A DNA stretch of 64,000 nt from Candidatus Bathyarchaeota archaeon (GCA_026014585.1 JAOZIA010000024.1:512887-576886); one strand, 5' to 3'. Counted from the first letter of the stretch, positions 50,796-60,370 are shown. The notes: a model not told the origin generated them from the letters alone. Translations and numbers: made by a program.

Positions 50796-50931
50796 AGTTC
50801 CAATGCTCATCAAGGTAGAGCTTGATGATGGGGGCTTGGGTTGCACCGTCTATGATTTTGGGAGAAAAAGAAGGTTTACGTCGAAGAGGCGGCGCGGGCA
50901 TTGGATGTGGCGGTTCAATATCTATGGGCAT
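50794..50931 (-). CDS. Small Pro-rich hypothetical protein (45 residues)
   Basis: ATG 50931 to TAG 50794, starting 8 nt after the stop of the HtrA-like protease gene. MPIDIEPPHPMPAPPLRRKP at the start is Pro-rich and basic; the end KIIDGATQAPIIKLYLDEHW looks like a strand and short helix. It is coupled to the protease gene and ends in a terminator-like hairpin, so it may be a protease cofactor or substrate. Function unknown. Confidence 0.5.
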   Translation of the reverse strand: MPIDIEPPHPMPAPPLRRKPSFSPKIIDGATQAPIIKLYLDEHWN

Positions 50932-50939
50932 GCGGTTTA

Positions 50940-51869
50940 TCAGTCTTCTTCGCCTCCGTGTACCGTTGGGGTAACTGTGATTTCGTAGGGGGTTTCTCTG
51001 CGAATAATTGTCAGTTTGACTTCTTTGCCAACCACCTCCTGAGCCAGCAATCGAGGTAGGTCATAGAAGTCCTTGACGGGTTTACCGTTAAACTGCACCA
51101 GCACATCACCCATCGCCAAGCCTGCTTTACGCGCGGGACTGCCAGGTTCAACGCTGAAAATCATCACGCCAGTCTCTTGCTCCAAACCTGCATGCTCAAC
51201 AATTTCCTCAGGAATAGCTACAGTGTTTGCGACGATGCCAAGGTAGCCACGTTGTGTGGTGCGTCCTGTCATGAGGCGGTCGGAGATGCCTTTGACTTTG
51301 TTAATTGGAATTGCTATGCCGCGTTGCCATACATACGCCGTGTTTATACCGATGAGTTTACCATCCACGTCCACGAGTGGTCCGCCGCTAAAGCCGGGGT
51401 TTAATTGGGCATCGGTTGCGATTACGTTTTCCATGGCGGTGCCTCTCCAGCCGCTGAGAGTGCTGTTTACGGTGGTTATCATGCCGCTGGTTGCGGTTGG
51501 CTGCGCCTTATTGAAGGGGTTAGCTATTGCAAGGGCGTATTGTCCAACGTTGAGTTTTTCTGAGTCTCCCAGTTCGATTGGGGTGAATTCGCCTTCGGCT
51601 TTGAGAAGTGCGATGTCGTTGTAGGGGTCGGTGCCTACGATGCGGGCGTTTAGGGTTTTTTCTCCTTGCCCGATTTTGACGGTGTTGCATCCGGATAGGA
51701 CGTGGTTGCAGGTTACGATGTAGCCGTCTTTGGTTAATACTACGCCTGTGCCGCGTGACATCTGAGCTCTCACTGCCACCACGGACTTAGAAACTTTACT
51801 TACTAACGTGCTGGTTGCGTCTGAAACTGATTTTAAAACCTCTAAAGGGTTAACAAGTTCCTGAGTCAT
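50940..51869 (-). CDS. HtrA/DegP-like serine protease without signal peptide
   Basis: 309 residues. Catalytic triad His56 (VTCNHVLSG), Asp85 (DPYNDIALLK) and Ser161 (NPGFSGGPL), followed by GIAIPINKVKG, and a PDZ domain at about 205-300 (VMIFSVEPGSPARKAGLAMGDVLVQFNG). No signal peptide or membrane helix precedes the protease domain, so it probably acts inside the cell on misfolded or specific substrates. The two-unit repeat lies about 78 bp upstream of its start. Confidence 0.92.
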   Translation of the reverse strand: MTQELVNPLEVLKSVSDATSTLVSKVSKSVVAVRAQMSRGTGVVLTKDGYIVTCNHVLSGCNTVKIGQGEKTLNARIVGTDPYNDIALLKAEGEFTPIELGDSEKLNVGQYALAIANPFNKAQPTATSGMITTVNSTLSGWRGTAMENVIATDAQLNPGFSGGPLVDVDGKLIGINTAYVWQRGIAIPINKVKGISDRLMTGRTTQRGYLGIVANTVAIPEEIVEHAGLEQETGVMIFSVEPGSPARKAGLAMGDVLVQFNGKPVKDFYDLPRLLAQEVVGKEVKLTIIRRETPYEITVTPTVHGGEED

Positions 51870-51946
51870 TTTGGAATCACAGATACCCTAATGGGCAAAA
51901 GGGTATATGTTGACTAAGGAATACACAAACCCAGTCACAAATGCCT

Positions 51947-52052
51947 CATATTTGGAGCCTATTAGCCAACATATGCAGAAAAGATAGGAAGAGATCACCC
52001 CTGTCTATTTGGAGCCTATTAGAAAGTCTATGCAGAAACCATAGAGGGGTCT
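51947..52052 (+). repeat. Dispersed two-unit repeat, copy 2 (units A and B)
   Basis: Unit A from about 51947 (ATATTTGGAGCCTATTAG, GCCAACAT, ATGCAGAAA, ATAGG) and unit B at 52003-52052, which differs from unit B of copy 1 at only one of 50 positions (A to T). Same order and orientation as copy 1. It lies about 35 bp upstream of a TATA-like CATATA (51905-51910, minus strand) of the HtrA-like gene, as copy 1 does for the 17421 gene. Confidence 0.75.
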
Positions 52053-52094
52053 TTGCCTCTTTGACTGAATTTTCAACCAAAAAGAGAAGCAGGT

Positions 52095-52730
52095 TTAGCT
52101 TGGGGGGCTAAATCCGCCAAAGTAAGCCACATTTTGCACAAGCGGCGCAGTTCGGGTGGGTCTTGTGTTCTGGCAGAGCTTACCAATATTAGTCATAAGC
52201 TGATACGACACCTTCAACGCTAAGTCGAGGTTGTTGCTTGCGATGAATTTAGCTTCAATTGTTAGGGCGGTTCCTGAAATGTTAGCTGCAATTTGTATAC
52301 CGCCGTCCTCAGTAACCCACTTAAGAGTTACACCGCGGTCATTTTCAGACATGCCAAGCCACCGCAGCAATCCAAACCATCTACCTCTAAGAGCATCAAT
52401 TAATCGCTGGGGCATCAAGTCGGATGGCAAAAAGGTTTGCACCAGTGAGGCTGTGTGCTCAGTTTTTTGGGTTGGGCTAAGTTTTAGTTTGGTAATTTTT
52501 GGGGTTACCTTGTAGCCTTGTGATCCCTTTTTGATTATTCCTTCATCTTCTAATCTGCTAAGAATGCGACTGAGCGTTTCAGGATGCATACCTGTACGCC
52601 GTTTAAGCCCATCAAACGTGAACAGCGCTAAGTCTTCCTCTTCAATGAGGGAAAGCACATCGGTATCGCGTTCACCAAAGCTATAACCTGTAGGCAGAAT
52701 TTGCCAGTTAACATCAAGTAAAGGAACCAT
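52095..52730 (-). CDS. Winged-helix transcriptional regulator
   Basis: 211 residues. Residues 28-70 hold the DNA-binding part (LFTFDGLKRRTGMHPETLSRILSRLEDEGIIKKG), a MarR/Crp-like helix-turn-helix with wing GYKVTP. The rest is an effector-like domain with alternating strands (WVTEDGGIQIAANISGTALTIEAKF). Ligand and targets are unknown. It lies beside the pst operon on the same strand but is separated from phoU by 74 nt. Confidence 0.72.
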   Translation of the reverse strand: MVPLLDVNWQILPTGYSFGERDTDVLSLIEEEDLALFTFDGLKRRTGMHPETLSRILSRLEDEGIIKKGSQGYKVTPKITKLKLSPTQKTEHTASLVQTFLPSDLMPQRLIDALRGRWFGLLRWLGMSENDRGVTLKWVTEDGGIQIAANISGTALTIEAKFIASNNLDLALKVSYQLMTNIGKLCQNTRPTRTAPLVQNVAYFGGFSPPS

Positions 52731-52804
52731 TAACTACGTTTGCGTAATGGGGGCTTTTGAATATTACTCCAAAAAAGGAAAAAACCCAATGAAGAAATCT
52801 GGGG

Positions 52805-53449
52805 TTATCTTAGGATGACTTTTTCGCCTGTTGCAATGTACACTATAGACTCGCAGATGTAGGTGGCGTGGTCAGCAATTCGCTCAAGATAGCGGGTCAT
52901 CAGTGAACTGGATAGGATGCATTTGCTGCTTGCCGAATTGTCTTCGATGAGCATGTTTTGGAAGTCAAAGTACATTTTGTCAACTTCCTGCTCAGGTATG
53001 GTTATGGATTTGGCAAGTTCAATGTCATATTTGCGTAGCGCGTTGAGACTGATTTTTACCATGCCCAAGACTTTCTCACTCATTTCTGCAATGAATTCCT
53101 GCTGTGAAATGGAGCATTCTTTTAAGCCGTTGAACTGGTTGTTGAGGGTGGATATATCGAGGCTGTATCTGCCGTACCTTGCAAAGTCATTGGCAATTTT
53201 CATGTAGGATTTAATTGTTCGCAAGTCCGTGGCTACGGGTTGGTAACGGGCAATAAGCTGGAAGGTGGTGTCTTCGATTTTGTCAGCCATGGAACCTAGC
53301 ATTTGAGACATTTCATGTACTTGGGGGTGAACGTTTCTGCCGTTAATGTATCCTCGGATAGCTGTCTCAAGGGTTTCATATGTTATCTCTGCCATCTTTA
53401 CAATCAGCACAGATTGCTGCTCTAAACCTTTATCGATTATTCTGCTCAT
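52805..53449 (-). CDS. phoU: PhoU phosphate-signalling protein
   Basis: 214 residues, two three-helix PhoU repeats. MAEITYETLETAIRGY, IEDTTFQLIARYQPVATDLR and MKIANDFARYGRYSLDIS form the first; YLERIADHATYICESIVYIATG closes the second with its E-R-x-x-D-H-A metal-binding motif. It dampens Pst uptake when phosphate is plentiful. Last gene of the pst operon, 16 nt after pstB. Confidence 0.93.
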   Translation of the reverse strand: MSRIIDKGLEQQSVLIVKMAEITYETLETAIRGYINGRNVHPQVHEMSQMLGSMADKIEDTTFQLIARYQPVATDLRTIKSYMKIANDFARYGRYSLDISTLNNQFNGLKECSISQQEFIAEMSEKVLGMVKISLNALRKYDIELAKSITIPEQEVDKMYFDFQNMLIEDNSASSKCILSSSLMTRYLERIADHATYICESIVYIATGEKVILR

Positions 53450-53465
53450 ACCATTCTCACTCTTT

Positions 53466-54227
53466 CTAACCGAATTCGCCTGTAATGTACTTTTCAGTTA
53501 ACGGGTTCTTTGGAGACTCAAAAATCCCCGAGGTTTCCCCAAACTCTACAAGTGAACCCAAATAGAAAAATGCTGTGTAATCAGACACACGCGACGCCTG
53601 CTGCATGTTATGGGTAACAATAACCACAGTGTAATCCTTCTTAAGCTCAATCACAAGCTTTTCAATTTTGGCTGTGGCGATGGGGTCAAGTGCTGAGCAG
53701 GGTTCATCCATCAAAATCACTTCAGGCTGAAGCGCAATAGCACGCGCAATGCAGAGCCGTTGTTGCTGTCCACCTGAAATGCTGGTACCAGGCTTTTTGA
53801 GGTCGTCTTTGACTTCCTCCCACAGTGAAGCTTGCTGTAGACTGCGTTTTACGACTTCGTCAAGGTTTTTGCCTTTTTTGGCTCCGGTCAACTTTAGCCC
53901 AGCAGCCACGTTATCGTAGATGGACATTGTTGGGAACGGGTTAGGTTTCTGAAAGACCATGCCTACTCGGCGCCGTACCATCACGGCGTCAACATTTGGG
54001 GCGTAAACGTCCTGACCGTCTAGGAGCACTTTTCCGGTTAGTTTTGCATTTGGAGTGAGTTCATGCATGCGGTTTAAGGTGCGAATGAAAGTGGATTTTC
54101 CACAGCCTGATGGACCAATGATGGCAGTAACAGAGTTTGCCTCCATGGAGAGGTTAATGTCCTTTAAGGCTTGTTTAGTGCCAAACCAAACATTCAAGTC
54201 CACACTTTGCAATTTTATGTTTTCCAA
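53466..54227 (-). CDS. pstB: Phosphate ABC transporter ATPase PstB
   Basis: 253 residues. Walker [30 protein letters not shown] (a near-invariant PstB segment), signature [18 protein letters not shown], Walker [17 protein letters not shown] and switch His [20 protein letters not shown]. It powers phosphate import with PstA and PstC. Confidence 0.97.
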   Translation of the reverse strand: MENIKLQSVDLNVWFGTKQALKDINLSMEANSVTAIIGPSGCGKSTFIRTLNRMHELTPNAKLTGKVLLDGQDVYAPNVDAVMVRRRVGMVFQKPNPFPTMSIYDNVAAGLKLTGAKKGKNLDEVVKRSLQQASLWEEVKDDLKKPGTSISGGQQQRLCIARAIALQPEVILMDEPCSALDPIATAKIEKLVIELKKDYTVVIVTHNMQQASRVSDYTAFFYLGSLVEFGETSGIFESPKNPLTEKYITGEFG

Positions 54228-54234
54228 TTTTTTG

Positions 54235-55113
54235 TCACCTTGTTAATTTACTAAATTTGCCGCTGCTGGCTAATCTAACTGTTATGTTAAGGGCCAAAAC
54301 TATTAAAATCAACACCAACGCTGCACCCCACGCTGCAGATTGCGCTTCAGCAGAGGGTAATTGTGAATTGAGGAAAATCCTAAGCGGCAAAGCATCCATC
54401 GGCTCGTCAAAACCGCCAAAGAAGAAGTTGGTACCCAAAATCGTAAGTAAGATTGGGGCGGTTTCCCCTGCGATTCTTGCTATAGCTAAAAGTGACCCTG
54501 TGACTAAACCATTTTTTGCAGACGGGATTATAACGCTAAGTATTGTGCGCCACCTGTGAACACCTAAGGCCATGGAGGCTTCACGGACACTGTTAGGCAC
54601 AAGCTTTAGGGATTCTTCTGTTGTTCTTGCAACGATAGGAATCATCATAAAAGAAAGCGCGACTGCCCCAGCGAGTGGGGAAAAGCCTGTGTACAAAAAG
54701 CCGACAACAATTATCGAATAAGCAGTAATACCAACTATTATTGATGGAACCTGCGTTAAAATGTCATTTGTGGTTCTTAACCAAGATGCATATTTGTTAT
54801 TTCCAAATTCGGACAGGTATACTCCTGTTAATACGCCAATTGGGATACCTATAAGACCTGTTAAGCCAATGAGAATCAATGTGCCCTGAATAGACTGCCC
54901 GATACCGTTATTTGCACCGTTAGCAATTAAAAAGTTGAGATTTATCACGGGCGCACCGCGAATTATAACTTCTACAAGTATGCTAATCAAGGGCACTATA
55001 GCTATAATAACGCAGACGAGGCAGAGTACGAAGAAAAGTTTGTTCTTAAACTTGCGAAAAGCATAGGTATTAAGATTAAACTTTTGCAAAAACTCGCCAA
55101 GTTTGCTAAGCAT
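54235..55113 (-). CDS. pstA: Phosphate ABC transporter permease PstA
   Basis: 292 residues, six helices. [68 protein letters not shown] (the EAA loop contacting PstB) and [16 protein letters not shown] identify it. Its ATG overlaps the pstC stop by one base (TAATG). Confidence 0.95.
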   Translation of the reverse strand: MLSKLGEFLQKFNLNTYAFRKFKNKLFFVLCLVCVIIAIVPLISILVEVIIRGAPVINLNFLIANGANNGIGQSIQGTLILIGLTGLIGIPIGVLTGVYLSEFGNNKYASWLRTTNDILTQVPSIIVGITAYSIIVVGFLYTGFSPLAGAVALSFMMIPIVARTTEESLKLVPNSVREASMALGVHRWRTILSVIIPSAKNGLVTGSLLAIARIAGETAPILLTILGTNFFFGGFDEPMDALPLRIFLNSQLPSAEAQSAAWGAALVLILIVLALNITVRLASSGKFSKLTR

Positions 55114-56036
55114 TACTCAACGGCGCCTCCTTTCACCTTTAACACCCGTGTCACTGTAAAGTAGGCTACGATGTTTATGATTAAACTGATGATTAGCAAA
55201 ACCAATCCTGCAGCTATGTAGGGTGACTTATCAGTGGATTCTTTAAATCCATTAGCAATTAAGGAGGGCAAGGTTTGGCCTGCCTGAAAAAGCGAAGTGG
55301 GCATAGCGCTTGGTCCAATAGCGTTACCTATAACCATAGTGACCGCCATGGTTTCACCTACTGCGCGCCCTAACCCAAGGATTATGGCTCCAAAAATGCC
55401 AGAGCGTCCATAGCTGAGCACCCAGTATCGTATAACTTCCCATTTTGTAGCACCAATGCTGTAGGCGCCTTCCCGAATTGAGTTTGGAACTGCACTGATG
55501 ATTTCTCGGGAAACAGAGGCTATTGTGGGGATAATCATTATTGCTAGAATTATCCCTGCAGTGAGAAAGTCTAAGCCAAAGGGTGTATCGCTGAAAAGCG
55601 GAATCCAACCTAAATACGCATGCAGAGGCTTTTCTATGTTATTTAGGACCCAGAAACGCAGTACAAATATGCCCCAGAGCCCGAAGATAACGCTGGGTAC
55701 TGCGGCAAGCAATTCAACAAGGTACGAGCAGGGGACTCTGATAACTTTTGGAGCCATCTCTACCAAGAAAATGGCGATACCTAAGCTTAAGGGCACACCG
55801 ATTAGCAGGGCAATGCCTGATGTGATAAGGGTTCCAAGAATATAGGGAAGCACCCCGTATAGCTGAAGATTAGAACTCCAGTTTGTCCCTGTTATGAAAT
55901 TAAAATGGTACTTGGATAGGGCAGGCAGTGCACCGTCAACTAGAACGAAAGCATTAATTAGTAAAATGATAAGGGCTGACGTGGCGGTAACAGCAACTAT
56001 AACTTTAAAGATGTTATCGCCGGTTAGCTTTGTCAT
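55113..56036 (-). CDS. pstC: Phosphate ABC transporter permease PstC
   Basis: 307 residues from ATG 56036; an in-frame TTG lies 30 nt upstream. Six helices with IGVPLSLGIAIFLVEMAPKV, ELLAAVPSVIFGLWGIFVL, ISAVPNSIREGAYSIGATKWEVIRYWVLSYG (EAA loop) and GRAVGETMAVTMVIGNA, all characteristic of PstC. Forms the channel with PstA. Confidence 0.95.
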   Translation of the reverse strand: MTKLTGDNIFKVIVAVTATSALIILLINAFVLVDGALPALSKYHFNFITGTNWSSNLQLYGVLPYILGTLITSGIALLIGVPLSLGIAIFLVEMAPKVIRVPCSYLVELLAAVPSVIFGLWGIFVLRFWVLNNIEKPLHAYLGWIPLFSDTPFGLDFLTAGIILAIMIIPTIASVSREIISAVPNSIREGAYSIGATKWEVIRYWVLSYGRSGIFGAIILGLGRAVGETMAVTMVIGNAIGPSAMPTSLFQAGQTLPSLIANGFKESTDKSPYIAAGLVLLIISLIINIVAYFTVTRVLKVKGGAVE

Positions 56037-56110
56037 ATTTATCTGTCCCGAATGTTTATTTATCAAATAAAAAAAAGTTTTGGGTGAAGATTACTTTACC
56101 TCACGCAGTT

Positions 56111-57208
56111 TTAGCTGGTTGGTATAGTTTCTCCGTTGAAGGTTATTGAGTTCAGTGTTGCTTCGTTAATTGCAATCAGGTTTGATGGCAGAGCTGCATA
56201 TTCTAAAGGTGCTGCGAGGTCTTGACCATCATGCACGACATACCAGATGTATTGAACTATAGCGGTTGCTCGTTCCATTGTCATGTCTGGAATTACACTG
56301 AGGTCTTGGTAGACTAAGAGATATGTTGGAGTTACTATTGGGTATGCTTGCGCGCCTTCAGTGTTGAGTATGTGTACGTCTGCCCAGCTTTCACTTCCTG
56401 TTGGAAGGTTACTTGGCAGAGATTGAGCTGCTGCAGTTGTTGAGTCAAGTGAGGGCAACACAAAGTTTCCCGCGGGGTTTTGAAGTGCGGCAACTGTCAC
56501 ATCGTTCTCTAGTGCATAAGCTAATTCGATGTAACCAACAGAGTATTCGGTTTGGTCAATTGTAGCTGCGACACCAGAGTTTCCGCTTGAACCAACGCCT
56601 ACTGGCCATTCAACTGTAGTGTCTGCACCGACCATAGTAGCCCAGTCTGAGCTGACAATTGAGAGGTATGTTGTAAACCAGTTAGTAGTTCCTGAACCTT
56701 CAGAGCGGTGGACAACGGCTATTTCATGATCAGGTAGTGTCAAGTCTGGGTTTAGCGCGGTTATTGCTGGGTCATTCCAGTTTGTTATTGCGCCCAAGAA
56801 AATGTTGGCAACAACTTCACCTGTTAATTTTAAGCCTGTGTCAATGTCTGGGATGTTGTATGCTACGGTGATTGCTCCGATGGTTTCGGGGATGTGAAGT
56901 GCGTCGGGTGCTTGGGTTCTTTGGTCATCAGTTAATGCTGCATCTGTGCCTGCGAAGTCGACCACTTTGTTTATGAAGTCGGTTCTACCTTGTCCGCTAC
57001 CGCCACCTGCATAGTTAATTTGGACGTTAGTATGCAGTGAGGAGTATTCTGAGATTGTTGAGTCAAGGAATGGCTTGGGGAATGTTGCTCCAGAAGCATT
57101 GAGTGTTATGTTTTCGCTTGGGCTTGAATTATAAGTGTATGCTATTATGGCTCCTGCTATTATAGCGATTGCAACTATTGCTATTACGATTGTATATTTA
57201 GTATTCAT
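56111..57208 (-). CDS. pstS: Phosphate-binding protein PstS
   Basis: 365 residues with an N-terminal hydrophobic anchor (about 6-24) and no lipobox. LNASGATFPKPFL, INYAGGGSGQGRTDFINKVVDFAGTDAAL and VHRSEGSGTTNWFTTYL are the phosphate-binding loops of PstS. GGGAGAA precedes the ATG. First gene of the operon and divergent from the AbrB-PhoU regulator. Confidence 0.96.
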   Translation of the reverse strand: MNTKYTIVIAIVAIAIIAGAIIAYTYNSSPSENITLNASGATFPKPFLDSTISEYSSLHTNVQINYAGGGSGQGRTDFINKVVDFAGTDAALTDDQRTQAPDALHIPETIGAITVAYNIPDIDTGLKLTGEVVANIFLGAITNWNDPAITALNPDLTLPDHEIAVVHRSEGSGTTNWFTTYLSIVSSDWATMVGADTTVEWPVGVGSSGNSGVAATIDQTEYSVGYIELAYALENDVTVAALQNPAGNFVLPSLDSTTAAAQSLPSNLPTGSESWADVHILNTEGAQAYPIVTPTYLLVYQDLSVIPDMTMERATAIVQYIWYVVHDGQDLAAPLEYAALPSNLIAINEATLNSITFNGETIPTS

Positions 57209-57250
57209 TTTTTATTCTCCCTGTTTTGTAACTTATGCAACAAATGGTCG

Positions 57251-57289
57251 TTATATAGTAAACCTCCATAGAATTAATAGACTATATAG
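57251..57289. promoter_or_regulatory. Candidate phosphate-responsive promoter element
   Basis: Between the divergent pstS and regulator genes: TTATATAGTAAACCT (57251-57265) and CTATATAG (57282-57289). A similar arrangement, TATATAGGTAACCT plus a second CTATAT, occurs at 58696-58736. The 8-mer also resembles a TATA box, so its meaning is uncertain. Confidence 0.35.
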
Positions 57290-57327
57290 ATATAACTAAT
57301 ATAACATAACTTTATAGGGATATCAAA

Positions 57328-58392
57328 TTGGAGTCAACATTGTCCAAGCAAACAACAGAAAAAGTGAATGATGAACAACGTAAACTACAGGTAACAGGCG
57401 GCTCAACATTCATACTATCACTACCCAAAGACTGGGCTACCCGAAATGAACTAAAAAAAGGCAGCTCAATGGTAGTCAGAGAAGAAGAAGACGGAACACT
57501 TTCAGTTGCACCCTCAAAGTTTGCAAAAAAAGAAAAACAAGAAGAAGCATTCATAAGAGCAACCTTAACCGACAATTCAGAGGCCATCATGCGAACAGCC
57601 ATTTCAGCATACCTAACTGGCTACAACATTATACACATCCGAGCTCAAGGACAAAAAATGCTGTCAACAAAGCTCCGAAATCACCTAAAGAATTTTGCCA
57701 GAAACTACCTTGTTGGAACAGAAATCGTAACTGATACACCAACAGACTTAACACTACAGGTTCTGCTGAATTATCCTGAACTCACAGTCCAAAACGCGTT
57801 AAGCCGAATGTCAATTATTGCTTCATCAATGCATAAAGAATCCATAGGAGCGTTTAGGAAAGCGGATAATACGGCTGCAAAATCCGTTATTGAAACTGAC
57901 CGAGAAGTAAACCGGTTTGGCCTCTATGTTGTAAGGCTTCTTAAACTGGCAGTCTCAAACCCCAGAATCGTTAAAGAAATTGGGTTAAGTAACCAAAAAG
58001 ACTGCTTAGGATACAGACTAATCGCAAAAGCTGTTGAACGAACTGCTGACCACGCCACAAAGATAGCGGAGAACACGCTACTTCTTAAAGGGGAAATTAA
58101 TCCTACGGTTTCAGAAAAAATCAGCGAACTTAGTGCACTAGCTATTTCAATGTTTGAAGACTCTATGGAGTCACTATTTAAGCACGATTTTAACCTGGCT
58201 GAAAGCGTAATTGAAAAGCTATCCCAAGTGCATAGGCTTGAAAAAGAAACAGTTATTGCCACTCATGATGCCAACATTGAAGAGATTGTTAACTTGAGAT
58301 TACTGATTGAAAGCGTAAGGCGAACTGCTGAATATGCAAGCGACATTTCAGAAGTTGTACTGAACTTAAATGTTGAGTCGGTTCTCAACTAA
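57328..58392 (+). CDS. AbrB-like domain fused to PhoU domains (phosphate regulator)
   Basis: 354 residues, TTG start. Residues 17-65 are a SpoVT/AbrB-like swapped-hairpin DNA-binding domain (LQVTGGSTFILSLPKDWATR, LKKGSSMVV). The rest are PhoU repeats, including YRLIAKAVERTADHATKIAEN and LLIESVRRTAEYASDISEV with the E/S-R-x-A-D/E-H/Y-A pattern. This fusion is common in archaea next to pst genes and probably senses phosphate supply and binds the shared promoter region. Confidence 0.88.
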   Translation: MESTLSKQTTEKVNDEQRKLQVTGGSTFILSLPKDWATRNELKKGSSMVVREEEDGTLSVAPSKFAKKEKQEEAFIRATLTDNSEAIMRTAISAYLTGYNIIHIRAQGQKMLSTKLRNHLKNFARNYLVGTEIVTDTPTDLTLQVLLNYPELTVQNALSRMSIIASSMHKESIGAFRKADNTAAKSVIETDREVNRFGLYVVRLLKLAVSNPRIVKEIGLSNQKDCLGYRLIAKAVERTADHATKIAENTLLLKGEINPTVSEKISELSALAISMFEDSMESLFKHDFNLAESVIEKLSQVHRLEKETVIATHDANIEEIVNLRLLIESVRRTAEYASDISEVVLNLNVESVLN

Positions 58393-58475
58393 TTTCTCTA
58401 TTTTAATATAGAAAATAAGGCAAAGTCAGATTTATTCTAAAAAGGGAACAAAAATTAAAAAGGGAAAAAGCTGGT

Positions 58476-58646
58476 TTATTGAAACGCTTCAAGAAAAGCG
58501 ATAACTTCTGGGCACTGTATGCTATACAGGTCAACTAAATGTGCTGTTCCATCAGGGCAATAGACCTTGTCGCCTTTCTTTGCTTTCTGGTAGCGTTTGC
58601 TACATTCTCTGAAATTAGAGCAGCCATCACAATCTCGTGATAACAT
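58476..58646 (-). CDS. Small Cys-rich protein (56 residues)
   Basis: ATG 58646, preceded by GAGGTGA about nine bases upstream; stop TAA at 58476. The product begins MLSRDCDGCSNFRECSKRYQ and continues KKGDKVYCPDGTAHLVDLYS, ending IQCPEVIAFLEAF. Five Cys (C-x-x-C, then further single Cys) suggest a zinc or Fe-S site. It diverges from the HAD phosphatase gene across a promoter resembling that of pstS. Confidence 0.6.
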   Translation of the reverse strand: MLSRDCDGCSNFRECSKRYQKAKKGDKVYCPDGTAHLVDLYSIQCPEVIAFLEAFQ

Positions 58647-58695
58647 TTCTTTTTTTCACCTCATACCTTATTCAAGATGTTACATGACAAACAGC

Positions 58696-58736
58696 ACCTA
58701 TATAGGTAACCTAAGTAAAATATATAGAAACTATAT
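58696..58736. promoter_or_regulatory. Palindromic promoter element shared with pst promoter
   Basis: Perfect 12-bp palindrome ACCTATATAGGT (58696-58707), then AACCT, and an inverted repeat ATATAG-AAA-CTATAT (58722-58736). TATATAGGTAACCT differs at two positions from TATATAGTAAACCT before pstS. Confidence 0.35.
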
Positions 58737-58846
58737 GTGGGTGAGAAGTAAATCAAAAACAGAACATTTAATCATGTTCAAAACTCAGCACCCAACCAGA
58801 AATGTTTTTTAAACAATCAAAAGAACAACAAATAGAGATTCATTGC

Positions 58847-59500
58847 ATGAGCGATAAAATTAATGCTAAAGGTATTTTCTTGGATTTAGATGGAACAATT
58901 GTGGATTCCAGCCAAGCATACCTGCAAGCAGCCCAAACCGCTTTTTTAGCCATTAAAAAAACCCCACCGACGCTCACGGAAGCGCTTGAGATCCCCAAAA
59001 GGCTTGAACAAGGTTTAGACATCAGCCATCTTGTCAATGGAGAAACAAACAAGTTTCTCAATATATACCTAAAAACGTACTACACAGCTACCAAAACCAA
59101 AACCAGACTCCTGCCAGAAATCACCTTCACCCTTAAAATGCTCTCTAAAAAGGCAAAACTTGCCCTAATCACAATGCGCCACGTCCCAAAACAAGACCTA
59201 ATTTTAGAACTACAACATTTCGGGTTATCAAAATATTTTTCACAAGTAATAACTGCAGCCGACACCGTAAAACCTAAACCATCACCCGAAGCCCTAAACA
59301 AATGCATCAAAGACTTAAACCTACAAATTAGTGATTGCCTAATCGCAGGTGACTCAGTAAATGATATCCGCGCGGGAAAAGCTGCAGGTGCCAAAACTGT
59401 GGCAGTACTGTCTGGACTGTATTTATGTGAAGAATTAGAAGTTGAGAAACCTGATTTAATCTTGCCAGATTTGAACGTGCTTCCAGAATATTTACACTAA
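58847..59500 (+). CDS. HAD-family phosphatase (phosphoglycolate phosphatase-like)
   Basis: 217 residues from ATG 58847; the in-frame ATG 58802 adds 15 residues. Motif I GIFLDLDGTIVDS (both catalytic Asp), motif II ALITMRHV, Lys in TVKPKPSPEAL, and motif IV CLIAGDSVNDIRAGKAAGA. Helical cap domain between about 20 and 85. Removes phosphate from a small metabolite such as phosphoglycolate. Possible phosphate-linked control through the element at 58696. Confidence 0.87.
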   Translation: MSDKINAKGIFLDLDGTIVDSSQAYLQAAQTAFLAIKKTPPTLTEALEIPKRLEQGLDISHLVNGETNKFLNIYLKTYYTATKTKTRLLPEITFTLKMLSKKAKLALITMRHVPKQDLILELQHFGLSKYFSQVITAADTVKPKPSPEALNKCIKDLNLQISDCLIAGDSVNDIRAGKAAGAKTVAVLSGLYLCEELEVEKPDLILPDLNVLPEYLH

Positions 59501-59635
59501 TTTTTTTGGTATGTCATTTTCTGTAATATTTCGGTTTTTTGCCTAAACCAGTTATATTTCACATGAGAAAATAAGGTTTAATTAAAACCTCAATCCTATC
59601 AGTGTGAGAGAAGGCTTCGGAAGGGGAATCATAAA

Positions 59636-60244
59636 ATGAACTTTGTCGAGATAATACTAGGGGAGAAACTATCGGAATTGGATCCCAACATAGATGTTAT
59701 GGGTTCAGACTACAAGGTTCTACAAGTTGCATGTCAAGATTTCATTAATTACTTAAAGTTCCATTGGAACATAGCTGGAAAAGAAAACAGCCAACTTGAA
59801 ATAGTGGAAAAACTGGAAAAGCTATTCAAAGAAGACGAAAAAGAACTAGAAGAGTTCATGATAGTATGGGCAGGAATATGGTTTAAAAAATGGAAAGAAC
59901 GCGTTAAACTCCTAATCGGCGAACAAAACGCAAACCGCTGGAACAAAGTCTCAAAAGTCCTTACAAACGCGGAGCCATACTGGAAAAAAATTGAAAACAA
60001 AAAAGAACTCCAAGAAATCGTAGTCACTACACTGCTCAAAAATGGGGAAATCTGCGGAACAGAAATCCTTGCAGAAAACCTTCTAAAAATGGAGATAGGA
60101 GAAAAATGTATTCAAAATCTATGCGACAAGGAATATTTGCTTGTTGTTTTGAATAATTCGTTGCGTAAAGCAAGGGAAATTGCGTTGAGCAGGGGACCAC
60201 TGATTTTTGTTAAAGTCGACAAGGGATACTATAACACGAACTAA
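59636..60244 (+). CDS. Hypothetical helical protein
   Basis: 202 residues, rich in Lys and Glu, no membrane segment. The middle (FHWNIAGKENSQLEIVEKLEKLFKEDEKELEEF) is strongly helical, and the last 60 residues (LLKNGEICGTEILAENLLKM) could be a small winged-helix-like domain. AGGGGAA precedes the ATG by about ten bases. No family recognised. Confidence 0.5.
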   Translation: MNFVEIILGEKLSELDPNIDVMGSDYKVLQVACQDFINYLKFHWNIAGKENSQLEIVEKLEKLFKEDEKELEEFMIVWAGIWFKKWKERVKLLIGEQNANRWNKVSKVLTNAEPYWKKIENKKELQEIVVTTLLKNGEICGTEILAENLLKMEIGEKCIQNLCDKEYLLVVLNNSLRKAREIALSRGPLIFVKVDKGYYNTN

Positions 60245-60370
60245 CTCATTTTTTTATGTAATCCAAGTTTAAGGCTCAGCAGTGTTATTATCACATTTAT
60301 GGACAGAATTACCTTTGTAGTAAGCCGTAGTATCAACTAAAAATTATTTTTACAAAAAAAATAAATAAAA

